A stretch of DNA of 64,000 nt from Vibrio sp. NTOU-M3 (GCF_040869035.1 NZ_CP162101.1:1302001-1366000), one strand, 5' to 3'; numbered from the stretch's first letter, positions 46,924 through 56,006 are shown. Notes: generated from the letters alone by a model not told the origin. Translations and numbers: made by a program.

Positions 46924-47193
46924 AGTTTATTTCCTTTTGAATAAAGTTATATGTTTTTTATTTCTGCGCTTGGTTAGCGCTTGAGAGGTATATTAGGCGT
47001 GATTTAAATCACGTTCTATCACTAATTTTTATACAAGTTGTTCGAAAATATTGATGAAATTTTTTGATTTTATTCCGGTCTTGGCGTTTTAGCGTTAAAC
47101 CCGAAATGAAAATGTGCTGGTGGGTAAAGCAAAAGTGATTGCTGCCGTTATAGTTATATAGAGTGATAGGAAGTGGGCTAGGACAGAGTTTAA

Positions 47194-47853
47194 ATGAAAA
47201 AAGTAATGATGATTGTATTGTTGCTTGTTGGCATTGCGTGTGCCGGAGGCGGCTACTATGTGTTTTACCTCAAGCCACAGCAAGACCAAGCGCTTGAAAC
47301 TGTCGAGGAAGAAGAGATCACGCCAATCATCGAAGAAGAAGAGGAACAAGAACCACCAAAGCCTGAGGTTACAGACTATTACGTCAGCCCACCTAAACTG
47401 GGTGTGCGTGAGTTCCCCGACCATGAAGCCTTTATTGAGAGTGTGGTGTATCGTGGTGACAAACTGCATATTCTCGAAAAGAAAGACGGTTGGGGCCGAA
47501 TTTCCCCTTACTATGTGTATGAGGAAGGCGGACCGGAAGTCGCTGAGTGGGTTCCTATGAAGGCTTTACTTGAAGTCGCCCCTATCATTACAGAAAAAGA
47601 GCGTAAAGAAACCGTCACTACATACATTGAGAAATCCGACGATTTTAAACAGCACTTTGAAATGTTTATCAAGAAAACTGAAGACCTGCTGACTGAAAAA
47701 ACATGTACTCCCGAAGATTTCGAAGAACTAGGAGGGTGGGTACGTTCAGTTCGTTATAAAGAAAGAGATGTGTACTTTATTTATTGTGGGGGACTGAAAC
47801 AGGCAAACAAAATTTATTTAGACATTCATAGTGGAGAAATTTTTTACAAATAA
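47194..47853 (+). CDS. Membrane-anchored protein with SH3-like domain
   Basis: A 219-residue protein. Residues 5-25 form a membrane anchor or uncleaved signal, followed by a Glu-rich linker (about 35-58). A bacterial SH3-like domain follows (VREFPDHEAFIESVVYRGDK to AEWVPMKALL, about 70-125), and then a helical C-terminal region with two cysteines (CTPEDF and YCGG). Such SH3 domains bind cell-wall peptides. The gene stands alone upstream of vemP by 142 bp. No family name is recognised. Confidence 0.75.
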   Translation: MKKVMMIVLLLVGIACAGGGYYVFYLKPQQDQALETVEEEEITPIIEEEEEQEPPKPEVTDYYVSPPKLGVREFPDHEAFIESVVYRGDKLHILEKKDGWGRISPYYVYEEGGPEVAEWVPMKALLEVAPIITEKERKETVTTYIEKSDDFKQHFEMFIKKTEDLLTEKTCTPEDFEELGGWVRSVRYKERDVYFIYCGGLKQANKIYLDIHSGEIFYK

Positions 47854-47995
47854 CTTCTTTCCAATGCGGATGTTGTACACATTCTAAGCGTTTATAACCA
47901 CTCAAAATTGAAAAGATAAGTTTTAGATTTTTTTTGTTGCTGTCATGAACTTTCCTACTTACTATGGCCGGGTTCTTACCTTATTGATGATGTGA

Positions 47996-48448
47996 ATGGC
48001 ACATACATTCGTTAGATTTTTCTGGTTGATTTTGCTTGTGATGGCTTTGCCCGCACAGGCTTTGTCGTACCTTCAGAAAAGCGAAGCGGATGTAAGTTAT
48101 CGGCTCTCTTATTTGGCGCTGAAAGCTAAAGAGCAGTCCAATGAGTCGCCAACGACAACTGCGTCAACAAAATCCAAACCTCAAACACATTCAGAGCCAA
48201 AAGAAAAAGCGGTTGCGATCATTAACAGTAATCGTTGGGGAGAGCCTCCGCGAAGCCTTGATGATCACGATGACTCTTTGAATTCGGATGCTGACAATCC
48301 ATTCGATTCATTACCACTTTATCGGCAATATTATTACCCAGTTCATGACTTTAAAGCATGGACAGGAGCCTACTTCTATCACAATCATCGTCTGTCCGGT
48401 TGGAAAGAGACGAACGCGCTCTATGTTGCGTTAAACAGCCAATACTAA
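47996..48448 (+). CDS. vemP: VemP, Sec-export monitoring arrest peptide
   Basis: A 150-residue secretory protein with a signal peptide (residues 1-22, ending PAQA). The C-terminal HNHRLSGWKETNALYVAL resembles the VemP arrest segment, which stalls its own ribosome until the nascent chain is pulled by SecDF. W136 and Q149 are 13 residues apart, the same spacing as W143 and Q156 of the Vibrio alginolyticus protein as I recall it. If Q149 (codon 48440-48442) is the stall residue, the ribosome would halt two codons before the stop. It lies directly upstream of secD-secF. It is nine residues shorter than the 159-residue reference, with a Ser/Thr/Lys-rich middle. It has no strong ribosome-binding site. 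Confidence 0.88.
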   Translation: MAHTFVRFFWLILLVMALPAQALSYLQKSEADVSYRLSYLALKAKEQSNESPTTTASTKSKPQTHSEPKEKAVAIINSNRWGEPPRSLDDHDDSLNSDADNPFDSLPLYRQYYYPVHDFKAWTGAYFYHNHRLSGWKETNALYVALNSQY

Positions 48449-48458
48449 TTTTCTTCAA

Positions 48459-48593
48459 TCCGAGCTAACTGAGGTAAACGGAGGTGGTTTACAAACAGCA
48501 AATTACGTCACTTGTGATCAGTAGCTTGTTATCCCGCGATTCTCGTAATCAAACAAATAACTTATTAACTCGGACTTTTCCGAGGGATAACGG
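48459..48593 (+). promoter_or_regulatory. vemP-secD leader RNA: SD-sequestering stem
   Basis: GTTATCCC (48528-48535) is perfectly complementary to GGGATAAC (48584-48591), with two more G-T pairs, so the secD ribosome-binding site GAGGG (48582-48586) is buried. Within the loop, CTCGG (48569-48573) can pair with CCGAG (48580-48584). TCCGAG (48459-48464), just past vemP, could instead pair with CTCGGA at 48569-48574. A small GTAAAC/GTTTAC hairpin lies at 48474-48492. In V. alginolyticus a stalled VemP ribosome opens such a structure. These pairings are read by eye, not folded. Confidence 0.7.
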
Positions 48594-48594
48594 T

Positions 48595-50436
48595 ATGAAG
48601 AAAAAACAACTAAGACAGGCGAAGAATGTTCGCCTGATGAATCATTATTCTGCATGGAAATACGTTGTGTTAATCGTCACTGTAGTGATGTTAGCACTTA
48701 GCGCTATTCCGACATGGTTTGGCGAACAACCTTCAATTCAGGTGACAACGTCACATGCGACTGGTCCACTTCGTTCGGTAGTTGAACTCGATCGATATTT
48801 GGATCAAAGAAACATCAACGTCGATGAAATCACACAGAAAGGTGATGTTACAACGCTTGTGTTCGACAACGAAACTGAGCAGACCCATGCTCGTCAGGCA
48901 ATTGATAAATTGCTTGGCGAAGGCGACAGCATCACTTTCTCTTATGTGTCAGTCGCACCAAAATGGTTAGGTGAGATGGGATTCAACCCAATCAAACTTG
49001 GTCTCGATCTACGTGGTGGTGTTCAATTCTTACTAAATGTTGATGTAGACAAAGCGTTTGAAGAGCAACGTAATACCATGGTGGACGAAATGCGTGACAT
49101 GCTACGTCAAGAACGCATTCGCGGTGTTAAGTTTGCTGATACTGGTGTTGATGGATTCGAAGTTAAGGCAAAAAGTGACGATGCGTTAAACACCGCTGCA
49201 AATTACGTCAAACAAAACTACCCAGGTTGGGATGTAAAACGTCACTCAGATTATGTCAGTGTACAGCCAACACAACAAAACAAAGCGGAGTTTCAGACAG
49301 TCACGATCAAGCAAAACTTAAAGATCATGCGTGACCGTATTGAAGAGCTAGGTATTACGGAAGCATTGGTTCAGAGACAAGGTGAACACAGCATCCGCAT
49401 CGAGTTACCGGGTGTACAAGATCCATCTCAAGCGAAGAATGTTATCGGCGCTACGGCAACACTTGCCTTTCATGAAGCAAAAGAGGCATCTCGTGGTATT
49501 ACGGCGTCTGATGTCGTGTTGAAAGATAACGATGGCCGAGATGTAATTCTGGCGAAACGTCCAGTCTTAACGGGTGAGCACATTGTGAATGCACGCGCTG
49601 GTGTCGACAAAATGGGCTTCTCTGAAGTTAATATCTCACTTGATCACGCGGGTGGTAAAGTGATGAGTGACTTTTCCGGTAAACACATTGGTAAGCCAAT
49701 GGCGACGGTATACCGTGAATATACCACGAATGCGTGTGGCGAAACTGAACGTAGTGAACGCGTTATTAGTGTTGCAACCATTCAATCTCAACTTGGTAGC
49801 CAGTTCCGCATTACGGGAGCGGGTTCAATGGAAGAGGCGCAAAACTTAGCTCTACTACTTCGTGCTGGTTCATTAACAGCGCCAGTGACCATCGTGGAAG
49901 AGCGTACTATTGGGGCGTCATTAGGTGCAGAGAACATTCAAAATGGTTTTGCGGCACTTGCTTTAGGCATGGGATTAACACTGACCTTTATGGCTTTGTG
50001 GTATCGCCGATTGGGTTGGGTTGCCAATGTTGCGCTGATCATCAACATGGTTTGTCTGCTTGGTCTGATTGCGCTACTGCCGGGTGCGGTACTGACCCTT
50101 CCGGGAATCGCCGGTTTGGTTCTAACTGTCGGTATGGCCGTTGATACAAACGTGCTTATTTTTGAACGTATAAGAGACAAGATGGCAGAAGGGCGCACAT
50201 TTGCTCAAGCCATTGATCAAGGATTTGGTAGTGCACTTAGCACCATCCTTGATGCCAACATTACCACGATGATCACCGCGGTAATTCTTTTCTCGATTGG
50301 TAATGGTCCGATCCAAGGTTTTGCCTTAACACTAGGCTTGGGCTTGCTAACCAGTATGTTCAGTGGCGTATTTGCATCACGCGCTATCATCAATTTAATT
50401 TGGGGTCGCGATGCTCGTCGTGATGTAAGGGTGTAA
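48595..50436 (+). CDS. secD: Protein translocase subunit SecD (SecDF2 type)
   Basis: A 613-residue SecD that, with SecF, uses the ion gradient to pull secretory proteins across the inner membrane. I start it at ATG 48595, eight bases after GAGGG; the longer frame from 48484 covers the regulatory leader. Helix 1 is about residues 24-44, the large periplasmic P1 head fills the middle (GLDLRGGVQFLL, the LDLRGG motif), and five helices follow with VDTNVLIFERIRD as the conserved segment. It lies under VemP control, marking it as the inducible SecDF2 paralogue rather than the housekeeping yajC-secDF copy. Confidence 0.92.
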   Translation: MKKKQLRQAKNVRLMNHYSAWKYVVLIVTVVMLALSAIPTWFGEQPSIQVTTSHATGPLRSVVELDRYLDQRNINVDEITQKGDVTTLVFDNETEQTHARQAIDKLLGEGDSITFSYVSVAPKWLGEMGFNPIKLGLDLRGGVQFLLNVDVDKAFEEQRNTMVDEMRDMLRQERIRGVKFADTGVDGFEVKAKSDDALNTAANYVKQNYPGWDVKRHSDYVSVQPTQQNKAEFQTVTIKQNLKIMRDRIEELGITEALVQRQGEHSIRIELPGVQDPSQAKNVIGATATLAFHEAKEASRGITASDVVLKDNDGRDVILAKRPVLTGEHIVNARAGVDKMGFSEVNISLDHAGGKVMSDFSGKHIGKPMATVYREYTTNACGETERSERVISVATIQSQLGSQFRITGAGSMEEAQNLALLLRAGSLTAPVTIVEERTIGASLGAENIQNGFAALALGMGLTLTFMALWYRRLGWVANVALIINMVCLLGLIALLPGAVLTLPGIAGLVLTVGMAVDTNVLIFERIRDKMAEGRTFAQAIDQGFGSALSTILDANITTMITAVILFSIGNGPIQGFALTLGLGLLTSMFSGVFASRAIINLIWGRDARRDVRV

Positions 50437-50439
50437 GTC

Positions 50440-51342
50440 ATGGTGGAATTTTTAAAACAACATATCCGTCGTATTCGTTACGTTACTGGCTTTATTTCAG
50501 TCGCGCTCATGATCGTTTCATTAGTCGCTCTTGGTTTGAGAGGGCTCAATATGGGGCTTGATTTTACAGGGGGCATGGTTACTGAAGTTCAGTTAGATAA
50601 AGCCTTAACAAGCGCTGACATGCTAAAAGTGCTTAAGCCTGAACTGGGTGAATTTACCTCTGTAACGCATTCAAATGAAGAAGGGCGTTGGATTATTCGC
50701 TACCCAGTTCCTGAACAAGGAAAAGAAGCTCCAGATGTAGGCCAGCTTCTAAGCGGCATTTCGCACAATGTTGATGTGGTAAGCAATAGCATGGTGGGCT
50801 CACAAGTAGGGCAAGATTTGGTCGATCAAGGCGGTCTTGCATTACTGATCTCTATGTTGTGTATATTGGGTTACTTGTGCTTCCGTTTTGAATGGCGCTT
50901 AGCCAGTGGTTCGTTACTTGCTCTACTTCATGACGTTGTGCTGGTACTTGGTTTCTTTGCCGCAACTCAGATGGAGTTTAACTTGACGGTATTTGCTGCC
51001 ATTCTCGCAATTCTTGGTTATTCATTGAATGACTCAATTATTATCGCGGACCGTATTCGCGAATTGCTGGTGGCAAAACAAAGTGAGCCTGTGGAAGAAA
51101 TCAACGATCAGGCTGTGATTGCGACTTTTTCACGCACTATGGTCACATCGGGTACCACGTTGATTACCGTTGCTGCGCTATGGCTATTAGGCGGAAACGC
51201 ACTTGAAGGCTTTGCTACTGCGATGTTCATCGGTATTTTGTCTGGTACTTGGTCTTCCATTTCGATCGGTACGGTTTTACCTGAATGGTTAAAGCTGGAG
51301 CCTAAGCATTACCTTCCTGTGGAGGTGGATGCTGCTCCTTAA
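50440..51342 (+). CDS. secF: Protein translocase subunit SecF (SecDF2 type)
   Basis: A 300-residue SecF partner of SecD, beginning 3 bp after the secD stop. MGLDFTGG gives the family motif, and the conserved later segment is GYSLNDSIIIADRIREL. Six membrane helices are expected and seen. The operon ends at the terminator at 51366. Confidence 0.94.
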   Translation: MVEFLKQHIRRIRYVTGFISVALMIVSLVALGLRGLNMGLDFTGGMVTEVQLDKALTSADMLKVLKPELGEFTSVTHSNEEGRWIIRYPVPEQGKEAPDVGQLLSGISHNVDVVSNSMVGSQVGQDLVDQGGLALLISMLCILGYLCFRFEWRLASGSLLALLHDVVLVLGFFAATQMEFNLTVFAAILAILGYSLNDSIIIADRIRELLVAKQSEPVEEINDQAVIATFSRTMVTSGTTLITVAALWLLGGNALEGFATAMFIGILSGTWSSISIGTVLPEWLKLEPKHYLPVEVDAAP

Positions 51343-51365
51343 CGTTTAGGTAAGGTGTAAAGTGC

Positions 51366-51398
51366 AAAAGGGTTAGAAAGTAATTTCTAACCCTTTTT
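51366..51398 (+). terminator. Terminator of the vemP-secDF operon
   Basis: AAAAGGGTTAGAAA / TTTCTAACCCTTTT with a GTAA loop, followed by a T-run; 23 bp past the secF stop codon. Confidence 0.92.
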
Positions 51399-51399
51399 T

Positions 51400-51658
51400 A
51401 TTGATAGTATGTGAACAAGTATTGAGTAATACCTATTAGTCAGTTTTGTAACTGCTTGAAGGTTGTATAAGTGGTGCTGCCTTTAGTAGGCAAGAGCTTC
51501 ATCGTTGACTAGAACCGTACATTAGACAAGCTTTATCTGCTTTAACCCCTGTTATAACGGGGATTTACAATGTAAATTTTCCATGCCAGTTTAATGGAGG
51601 CATAGAGCATATCCGTTTTCAGTTAAAGCGTATCACTTGTTTTAAAGTAACATCCAAA
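51400..51658. other. Gene-free gap with one hairpin
   Basis: About 260 bp between the secDF and adh terminators holds no supported gene. A hairpin CCCC-TGTTATAAC-GGGG lies at about 51546-51562, and AGGCA... repeats nearby are weak. No sRNA could be recognised by sequence. Confidence 0.3.
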
Positions 51659-51662
51659 TAAA

Positions 51663-51685
51663 AAAGCCTCACATTGTGAGGCTTT
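51663..51685 (-). terminator. Terminator of the iron alcohol dehydrogenase gene
   Basis: AAAGCCTCAC / GTGAGGCTTT with a 3-base loop, followed on the minus strand by a T-run, 17 bp after the adh stop codon. Confidence 0.9.
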
Positions 51686-51702
51686 ATCCGTTGCGAAATT
51701 GA

Positions 51703-52851
51703 TTACATCGCAGATTCAAAAATTGCAGAGATCTCTTCGTGTGTCGCTTGTTTAGGGTTAGTAAAGCCACAAGCATCTTTTAACGCGTTGTCTGCTAGTG
51801 TTGGAATATCTTCTAGCTTAGCGCCTAGCTCTTTAATGCCCGCAGGGATACCGACGTCCTTAGCCAACTCAACAATTGCATCAATAGCGGCATTTGCGCC
51901 TTGTTCTGCGTTTAGGCCTTCAACGTTAACACCCATGGCTTTGGCAACATCGCGCAGACGCTCTGGGCAAACTTGTGCGTTGTAGCGTTGTACGTGTGGC
52001 AATAGAATTGCGTTACAAACACCGTGTGGAAGATCGTAGAAACCGCCAAGCTGGTGCGCCATCGCGTGAACATAGCCAAGAGATGCGTTGTTAAATGCCA
52101 TGCCTGCCATAAACTGCGCGTAAGCCATTTGCTCGCGAGCTTCAATGTCTTCGCCGTTTTTAACCGCAGTACGTAGGTGTGCTTGGATCAGCTCAATCGC
52201 TTTTATCGCTACAGCGTCAGTAATTGGTGTTGCGGCAATTGAAACATACGCTTCAATCGCATGAGTTAGCGCGTCCATACCCGTTGCAGCAGTTAATGAT
52301 GCTGGTTTAGCAAGCATAAGCTCAGGATCGTTAACAGAAACCAGTGGCGTGGTGTGCTTATCAACAATAGCCATCTTAATATGACGCTCTTCATCCGTAA
52401 TGATACAGAAGCGAGTCATTTCTGATGCCGTACCGGCCGTGGTGTTGATTGCGATTAGTGGTAGCATAGGTTTTGCAGACTGGTCAACACCCTCATAGTC
52501 AGCAATTTTACCGCCGTTTGAAGCGACTAATGCGATACCTTTCGCGCAATCGTGAGGCGAGCCGCCACCAAGTGAAATTACGAAATCACAGTCGTTATCA
52601 GTAAGAAGTTCTAAGCCAGCATTCACGTTACCGATAGTAGGGTTTGGTTGTGTGCCATCAAATACTACTGTTTCTACATCACGTTCAGTTAGTAAATCCT
52701 GAACCTGTTTCACCACACCGATCTGGTTAAGGATCTTGTCCGTAACGATCAAACCTTTCTTAAAACCTTGAGATTGAATGTTGTCCGCAGCGTCTTTAAG
52801 GCAGCCTGCACCCATTAGGTTAATGGTAGGGATGAAAAAAGCACTTGTCAT
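51703..52851 (-). CDS. Iron-containing alcohol dehydrogenase (YiaY/AdhB group)
   Basis: A 382-residue group III alcohol dehydrogenase, NAD-linked, interconverting primary alcohols and aldehydes. The nucleotide-binding [11 protein letters not shown] and the metal-site signature region [19 protein letters not shown] (three His ligands) are present, with the Asp ligand in [12 protein letters not shown]. The length matches Zymomonas ADH2 and E. coli YiaY. AGGA precedes the ATG on that strand. Monocistronic, with its own terminator. Confidence 0.92.
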   Translation of the reverse strand: MTSAFFIPTINLMGAGCLKDAADNIQSQGFKKGLIVTDKILNQIGVVKQVQDLLTERDVETVVFDGTQPNPTIGNVNAGLELLTDNDCDFVISLGGGSPHDCAKGIALVASNGGKIADYEGVDQSAKPMLPLIAINTTAGTASEMTRFCIITDEERHIKMAIVDKHTTPLVSVNDPELMLAKPASLTAATGMDALTHAIEAYVSIAATPITDAVAIKAIELIQAHLRTAVKNGEDIEAREQMAYAQFMAGMAFNNASLGYVHAMAHQLGGFYDLPHGVCNAILLPHVQRYNAQVCPERLRDVAKAMGVNVEGLNAEQGANAAIDAIVELAKDVGIPAGIKELGAKLEDIPTLADNALKDACGFTNPKQATHEEISAIFESAM

Positions 52852-53075
52852 AGGATTGCTCCGTATTTTGGTTATAGATTACTGTTAGCCAGAGTGTCAT
52901 AAAGTGGATATTCAACTTTGATCTGTGACAAGCGATTTTCGGGAAAATGATGTGCGACTGATAAAATGTGAACTTGGTCTTGTTGCATATGTTGGAAAGT
53001 TAAAATCATTATAAATTAGTAAGTTAACGCAATCGTTTTCCCAACATATATTGATTTTCCTGATTTATTAGAAAT

Positions 53076-53105
53076 AAAAAAGCACCACTGGTGTGGTGCT
53101 TTTTT
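53076..53105. terminator. Bidirectional terminator after elbB
   Basis: AAAAAAGCACCAC / GTGGTGCTTTTTT with a TGGT loop, 22 bp past the elbB stop codon on the minus strand. Confidence 0.9.
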
Positions 53106-53126
53106 GTCACTTTATTTGGAGTAATA

Positions 53127-53777
53127 CTAAGCCAAAGTGACGAGCTTTTCGATCAATTTTTCAATGCCACTCGCTGCCTGAGCAATGTTACCTGCAAGCA
53201 TATAAGCAGGTGTCGAAAGCACATTATGTTGTTCGTCGTAAATATACTCATCAACAGGACAATTTACATGTTGTCCCCCCATTTGATTAAACGCAGCTGC
53301 CGTGGCTTCGTCATTGCCAATAGTGCCTTTTACTCCGTTTGGATAAATCATAGGAATTATCGTAGGTGCAATACAAAGATAGCCCACTGGCTTTTTAGCG
53401 TGAGCGAAGGCGCGACAGGCACTAGCAACATGTGTATTAATGCTACACTCTGCACCGCTTACCGCAAAATCAGTCAGGTTTTTCGCAGCACCAAAACCAC
53501 CGGGTAATACGAGTGCATCAAAATCATCAACGTGCAGCTTAGCGACGTCTTCAATGTTACCTCGTGCAATTCTGGCCGACTCTTCAAGCACATTGCGTGG
53601 TCCTGCCATTTCTTCACCAGTAATGTGGTTGATCACATGAAGCTGTTCAATATTGGGGGCAAAGCAATGCCAACTCGCACCTTGCTTTTCGATAGCGTGC
53701 AACGTTAAAACGGCTTCGTGAATTTCTGCACCATCAAAAACACCGGAGCCACTTAAAATTATGGCGATTTTCTTCAT
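53127..53777 (-). CDS. elbB: Glyoxalase/GATase1-like protein ElbB
   Basis: A 216-residue DJ-1/PfpI-superfamily protein of the ElbB type, linked to isoprenoid metabolism and reported to have glyoxalase activity. IILSGSGVFDGAEIHEAV at the N-terminus, VLPGGFGAAKNL, and the nucleophile region GYLCIAP are visible. AGGAGACT precedes ATG 53777. It is followed by the strong terminator at 53076-53105. Confidence 0.9.
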   Translation of the reverse strand: MKKIAIILSGSGVFDGAEIHEAVLTLHAIEKQGASWHCFAPNIEQLHVINHITGEEMAGPRNVLEESARIARGNIEDVAKLHVDDFDALVLPGGFGAAKNLTDFAVSGAECSINTHVASACRAFAHAKKPVGYLCIAPTIIPMIYPNGVKGTIGNDEATAAAFNQMGGQHVNCPVDEYIYDEQHNVLSTPAYMLAGNIAQAASGIEKLIEKLVTLA

Positions 53778-53854
53778 TCGAGTCTCCTTATCCCGTTAGG
53801 TCAACAAGCGTTAGTCTGTAAAAGATAGAACAAACCCCAGAGAGTGGAATTAAC

Positions 53855-53995
53855 TTACTCTGATTTGTCGTCTTCTCTATGTTCAGATTTTACCTCGTTT
53901 ACTTCATCGGTGTCGGCAATTTCTTCATCCGGCTCTGGATAGTATTTAACAACAAAAGGAGTCAGCATAACGCTAGATGGGAGAAAATGTTTCAT
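53855..53995 (-). CDS. Small acidic protein, 46 residues
   Basis: A 46-codon ORF with AGGAG six bases before ATG 53995. The product starts MKHFLPSSVMLTPFVVKYY, a short hydrophobic section, and ends in a strongly acidic tail (PEPDEEIADTDEVNEVK and a final EDDKSE). No cysteine and no family recognised. The good ribosome-binding site and ordered composition support a real gene. It lies just upstream of elbB on the same strand. Confidence 0.62.
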   Translation of the reverse strand: MKHFLPSSVMLTPFVVKYYPEPDEEIADTDEVNEVKSEHREDDKSE

Positions 53996-54191
53996 AACAG
54001 CTCCTGTTTAGTACGTAGTACTGGTTATCCTAGCGATATGCCAAATAAACGATGTGCTTCAGGTCATATTGCCTTTCGTTTAGAGTGGTGAGCTTTGGGA
54101 TTTGGGTGATAGATCACTGAACTCTTTTTTAGGTAGCTATGAGCGGTGAGAAGCGTTTAAACTAATCGCAATAAATAACAGGGATAAAGTA

Positions 54192-54866
54192 ATGAAGTAC
54201 GATTGGGTTTTATTTGATGCCGACGAGACGCTGTTCCACTTTGATGCCTTTAAAGGTATGCAGCTTATGTTTGAGCGTAAAGGTGTTGAGTTTACTAAAG
54301 ACGATTTTCAGTTATATCAGACCGTTAATAAGCCATTGTGGGTTGACTATCAAGATGGAACCATCACTGCAGATGAGCTAAAGCACACTCGATTTGAATC
54401 GTGGGCAAATAAACTGCAAACCACGACCTCAGAACTCAATAGCGCGTTTTTAGAAGCGATGGCTGACATTTGCTCCTTGCTACCTGGTGCAAAAGAGCTG
54501 ATCACCTCGTTACAAGGAAAAGCGAAGCTTGGTATTATCACAAACGGTTTTACTGAACTGCAAGCGATCAGACTTGAAAGGACGGGGATGTCTGATTATT
54601 TTGAGCACGTTATTATTTCCGAAGAAGTCGGGATCGCAAAGCCAGATACAGGTATCTTTACGCATGCATTGAACGCAATGGGGAATCCTTGCAAGAGTCG
54701 TGTATTGATGGTCGGTGACAATCAACATTCTGACATTTTAGGTGGCATTAATTTTGGTATTGAAACGTGTTGGCTAAATCATGCAGAACAAGTTTTGGCG
54801 GAAGGGATCGAACCAAACTACATCGTGAACTCCTTACATGAGTTAAAAATAATTCTAAACGCTTAA
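54192..54866 (+). CDS. yjjG: Pyrimidine 5'-nucleotidase YjjG
   Basis: A 224-residue HAD phosphatase. Motif I DADETLFHFD with the nucleophile Asp, motif II Thr in GIITNGFTE, the conserved Lys in IAKPDTGIF and the acidic GDNQHSDILGG motif. It matches YjjG, which dephosphorylates UMP, dUMP and non-canonical pyrimidine nucleotides and so cleans the nucleotide pool. Confidence 0.9.
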   Translation: MKYDWVLFDADETLFHFDAFKGMQLMFERKGVEFTKDDFQLYQTVNKPLWVDYQDGTITADELKHTRFESWANKLQTTTSELNSAFLEAMADICSLLPGAKELITSLQGKAKLGIITNGFTELQAIRLERTGMSDYFEHVIISEEVGIAKPDTGIFTHALNAMGNPCKSRVLMVGDNQHSDILGGINFGIETCWLNHAEQVLAEGIEPNYIVNSLHELKIILNA

Positions 54867-55011
54867 AAATCACTAATGCCATATTCATGACTTTTAATTT
54901 TGATGCCCGTGAAACCGTACACCTATGAGTATTACTCTTAATGGAAGTAAAGTGATCTTTCTTGTGAAATAGGTAGTAAGTAAAGAAAACACCTATTGAA
55001 AGAGAAAAAAC

Positions 55012-55221
55012 ATGTATGTTGCGGGCACAATTACCAACTGGTATGTTGAACAAGGCTATGGCTTGATTGCGATAGAAAGCGAAGCAAAGCCAGTATTTTT
55101 TCATATTGATGATATGGATTGTGGAGATGTGAAACCTTATCTGACTGAAGCTGTAGAATTTGAAATTGAACATGACATGCATGGTTGTCTATTCGCCTTG
55201 AATATTCATCCCTTGTCGTAA
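55012..55221 (+). CDS. Divergent cold-shock-domain-like protein
   Basis: A 69-residue protein. GTITNWYVEQGYGLIAIE followed by PVFFHIDDM has the layout of the cold-shock domain (G-x-(V/I)-x-x-(W/F)... G-(F/Y)-G-(F/L)-I ... V-F-F-H), with aromatic RNA-binding positions partly kept. Acidic overall and without the usual FNAEKGFGF. GAAAGAG lies before the ATG, and an AATAGGT/ACCTATT hairpin occurs in the 5' leader (54968-54997). It probably binds nucleic acid; strength and role are uncertain. Confidence 0.7.
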   Translation: MYVAGTITNWYVEQGYGLIAIESEAKPVFFHIDDMDCGDVKPYLTEAVEFEIEHDMHGCLFALNIHPLS

Positions 55222-55247
55222 AAATTAATGAATGAGCTTCTATAAAA

Positions 55248-55934
55248 CTAGTCCCGAGGAGCGTACATGGCAATATAGTGTTCGAGAGATTTGTGTTTAT
55301 TGGTTTCAAATAGCTCATCGAGAACTACCAGCTTTTCTATTCTATCTAAGCGGAAATGACGGTAGTCGTTTCGTAGCTCACACCAAGCGACTAGTGTCCA
55401 GACCTTACCCCAAAAAATTTGGCCAAGCGGTTGCAACGTACGGTGAGTTTTCTGTCCATCTTCAGCTTGATAATTAATTTCGATTTTTAATTTCGCATCG
55501 GTTGCGTGTCTCAACATTTGGCAATGGTGCGCAGAGACCGAATGAGTGTATAGGTCTGGCACAATAAGCGGGAAGTTTTCCACTTGTTGTTTGAGTTTAT
55601 CTGGAAGTACCGAAAGTACCTTAGCCGAGGCTGTTTCAGAGGCTTTGGCTAGTTCACTATCAGACCAAGCTCTGACCATTCTCATGCCAAGTTCAAGGGC
55701 CATCATTTCTTGTTCGTTAAACATAAGTGGAGGGAGGTGAGAACCAGCTTGAAGCATGTAACCAACACCCGCTTCACCTTGAATGGGTACACCAGAACAT
55801 ATTAAGGATTGAATATCACGGTAAATCGTTCGTTCACTTACTTCCATTTTCTCTGCCAATTCCGCTGCCGTCACTGCATAACGCTTAGAGCGCAGCAAGG
55901 TAAGAAGTTCGAACAGACGCTCAGATTTACTCAT
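55248..55934 (-). CDS. WYL-domain transcriptional regulator (YafY-like)
   Basis: A 228-residue regulator. The N-terminal helix-turn-helix (SERLFELLTLLRSKRYAVTA and SERTIYRDIQSL, about residues 3-60) is followed by a WYL-type domain with the characteristic RTLQPLGQIFWGKVWTLVAWCELR region. Such proteins sense nucleic-acid or small ligands and regulate nearby or stress genes. The upstream same-strand ABM gene is separated by a terminator. Confidence 0.85.
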   Translation of the reverse strand: MSKSERLFELLTLLRSKRYAVTAAELAEKMEVSERTIYRDIQSLICSGVPIQGEAGVGYMLQAGSHLPPLMFNEQEMMALELGMRMVRAWSDSELAKASETASAKVLSVLPDKLKQQVENFPLIVPDLYTHSVSAHHCQMLRHATDAKLKIEINYQAEDGQKTHRTLQPLGQIFWGKVWTLVAWCELRNDYRHFRLDRIEKLVVLDELFETNKHKSLEHYIAMYAPRD

Positions 55935-55974
55935 GTCTTTTCCCGAGAATAAAGTGGCTAATGGAATGATAAAA

Positions 55975-55995
55975 GGAGCTCAGTTAAAGAGCTCC
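55975..55995 (-). terminator. Terminator between ABM-like gene and WYL regulator gene
   Basis: GGAGCTC / GAGCTCC 7-bp stem with a 7-base loop and TTTT following on the minus strand. Confidence 0.7.
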
Positions 55996-56006
55996 ATGGT
56001 GCGACA

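Noticed and set aside
48484..48594. N-terminal extension of SecD from GTG 48484
   Set aside because: The extension covers the regulatory stem and is not SecD-like; ATG 48595 has a proper ribosome-binding site.
51546..51562. Possible small RNA around the CCCC/GGGG hairpin
   Set aside because: Only one hairpin with no T-run and no promoter could be seen; not enough for an sRNA call.
53879..54091. 70-codon + strand ORF
   Set aside because: Antisense to the acidic 46-residue ORF and its leader; no ribosome-binding site.
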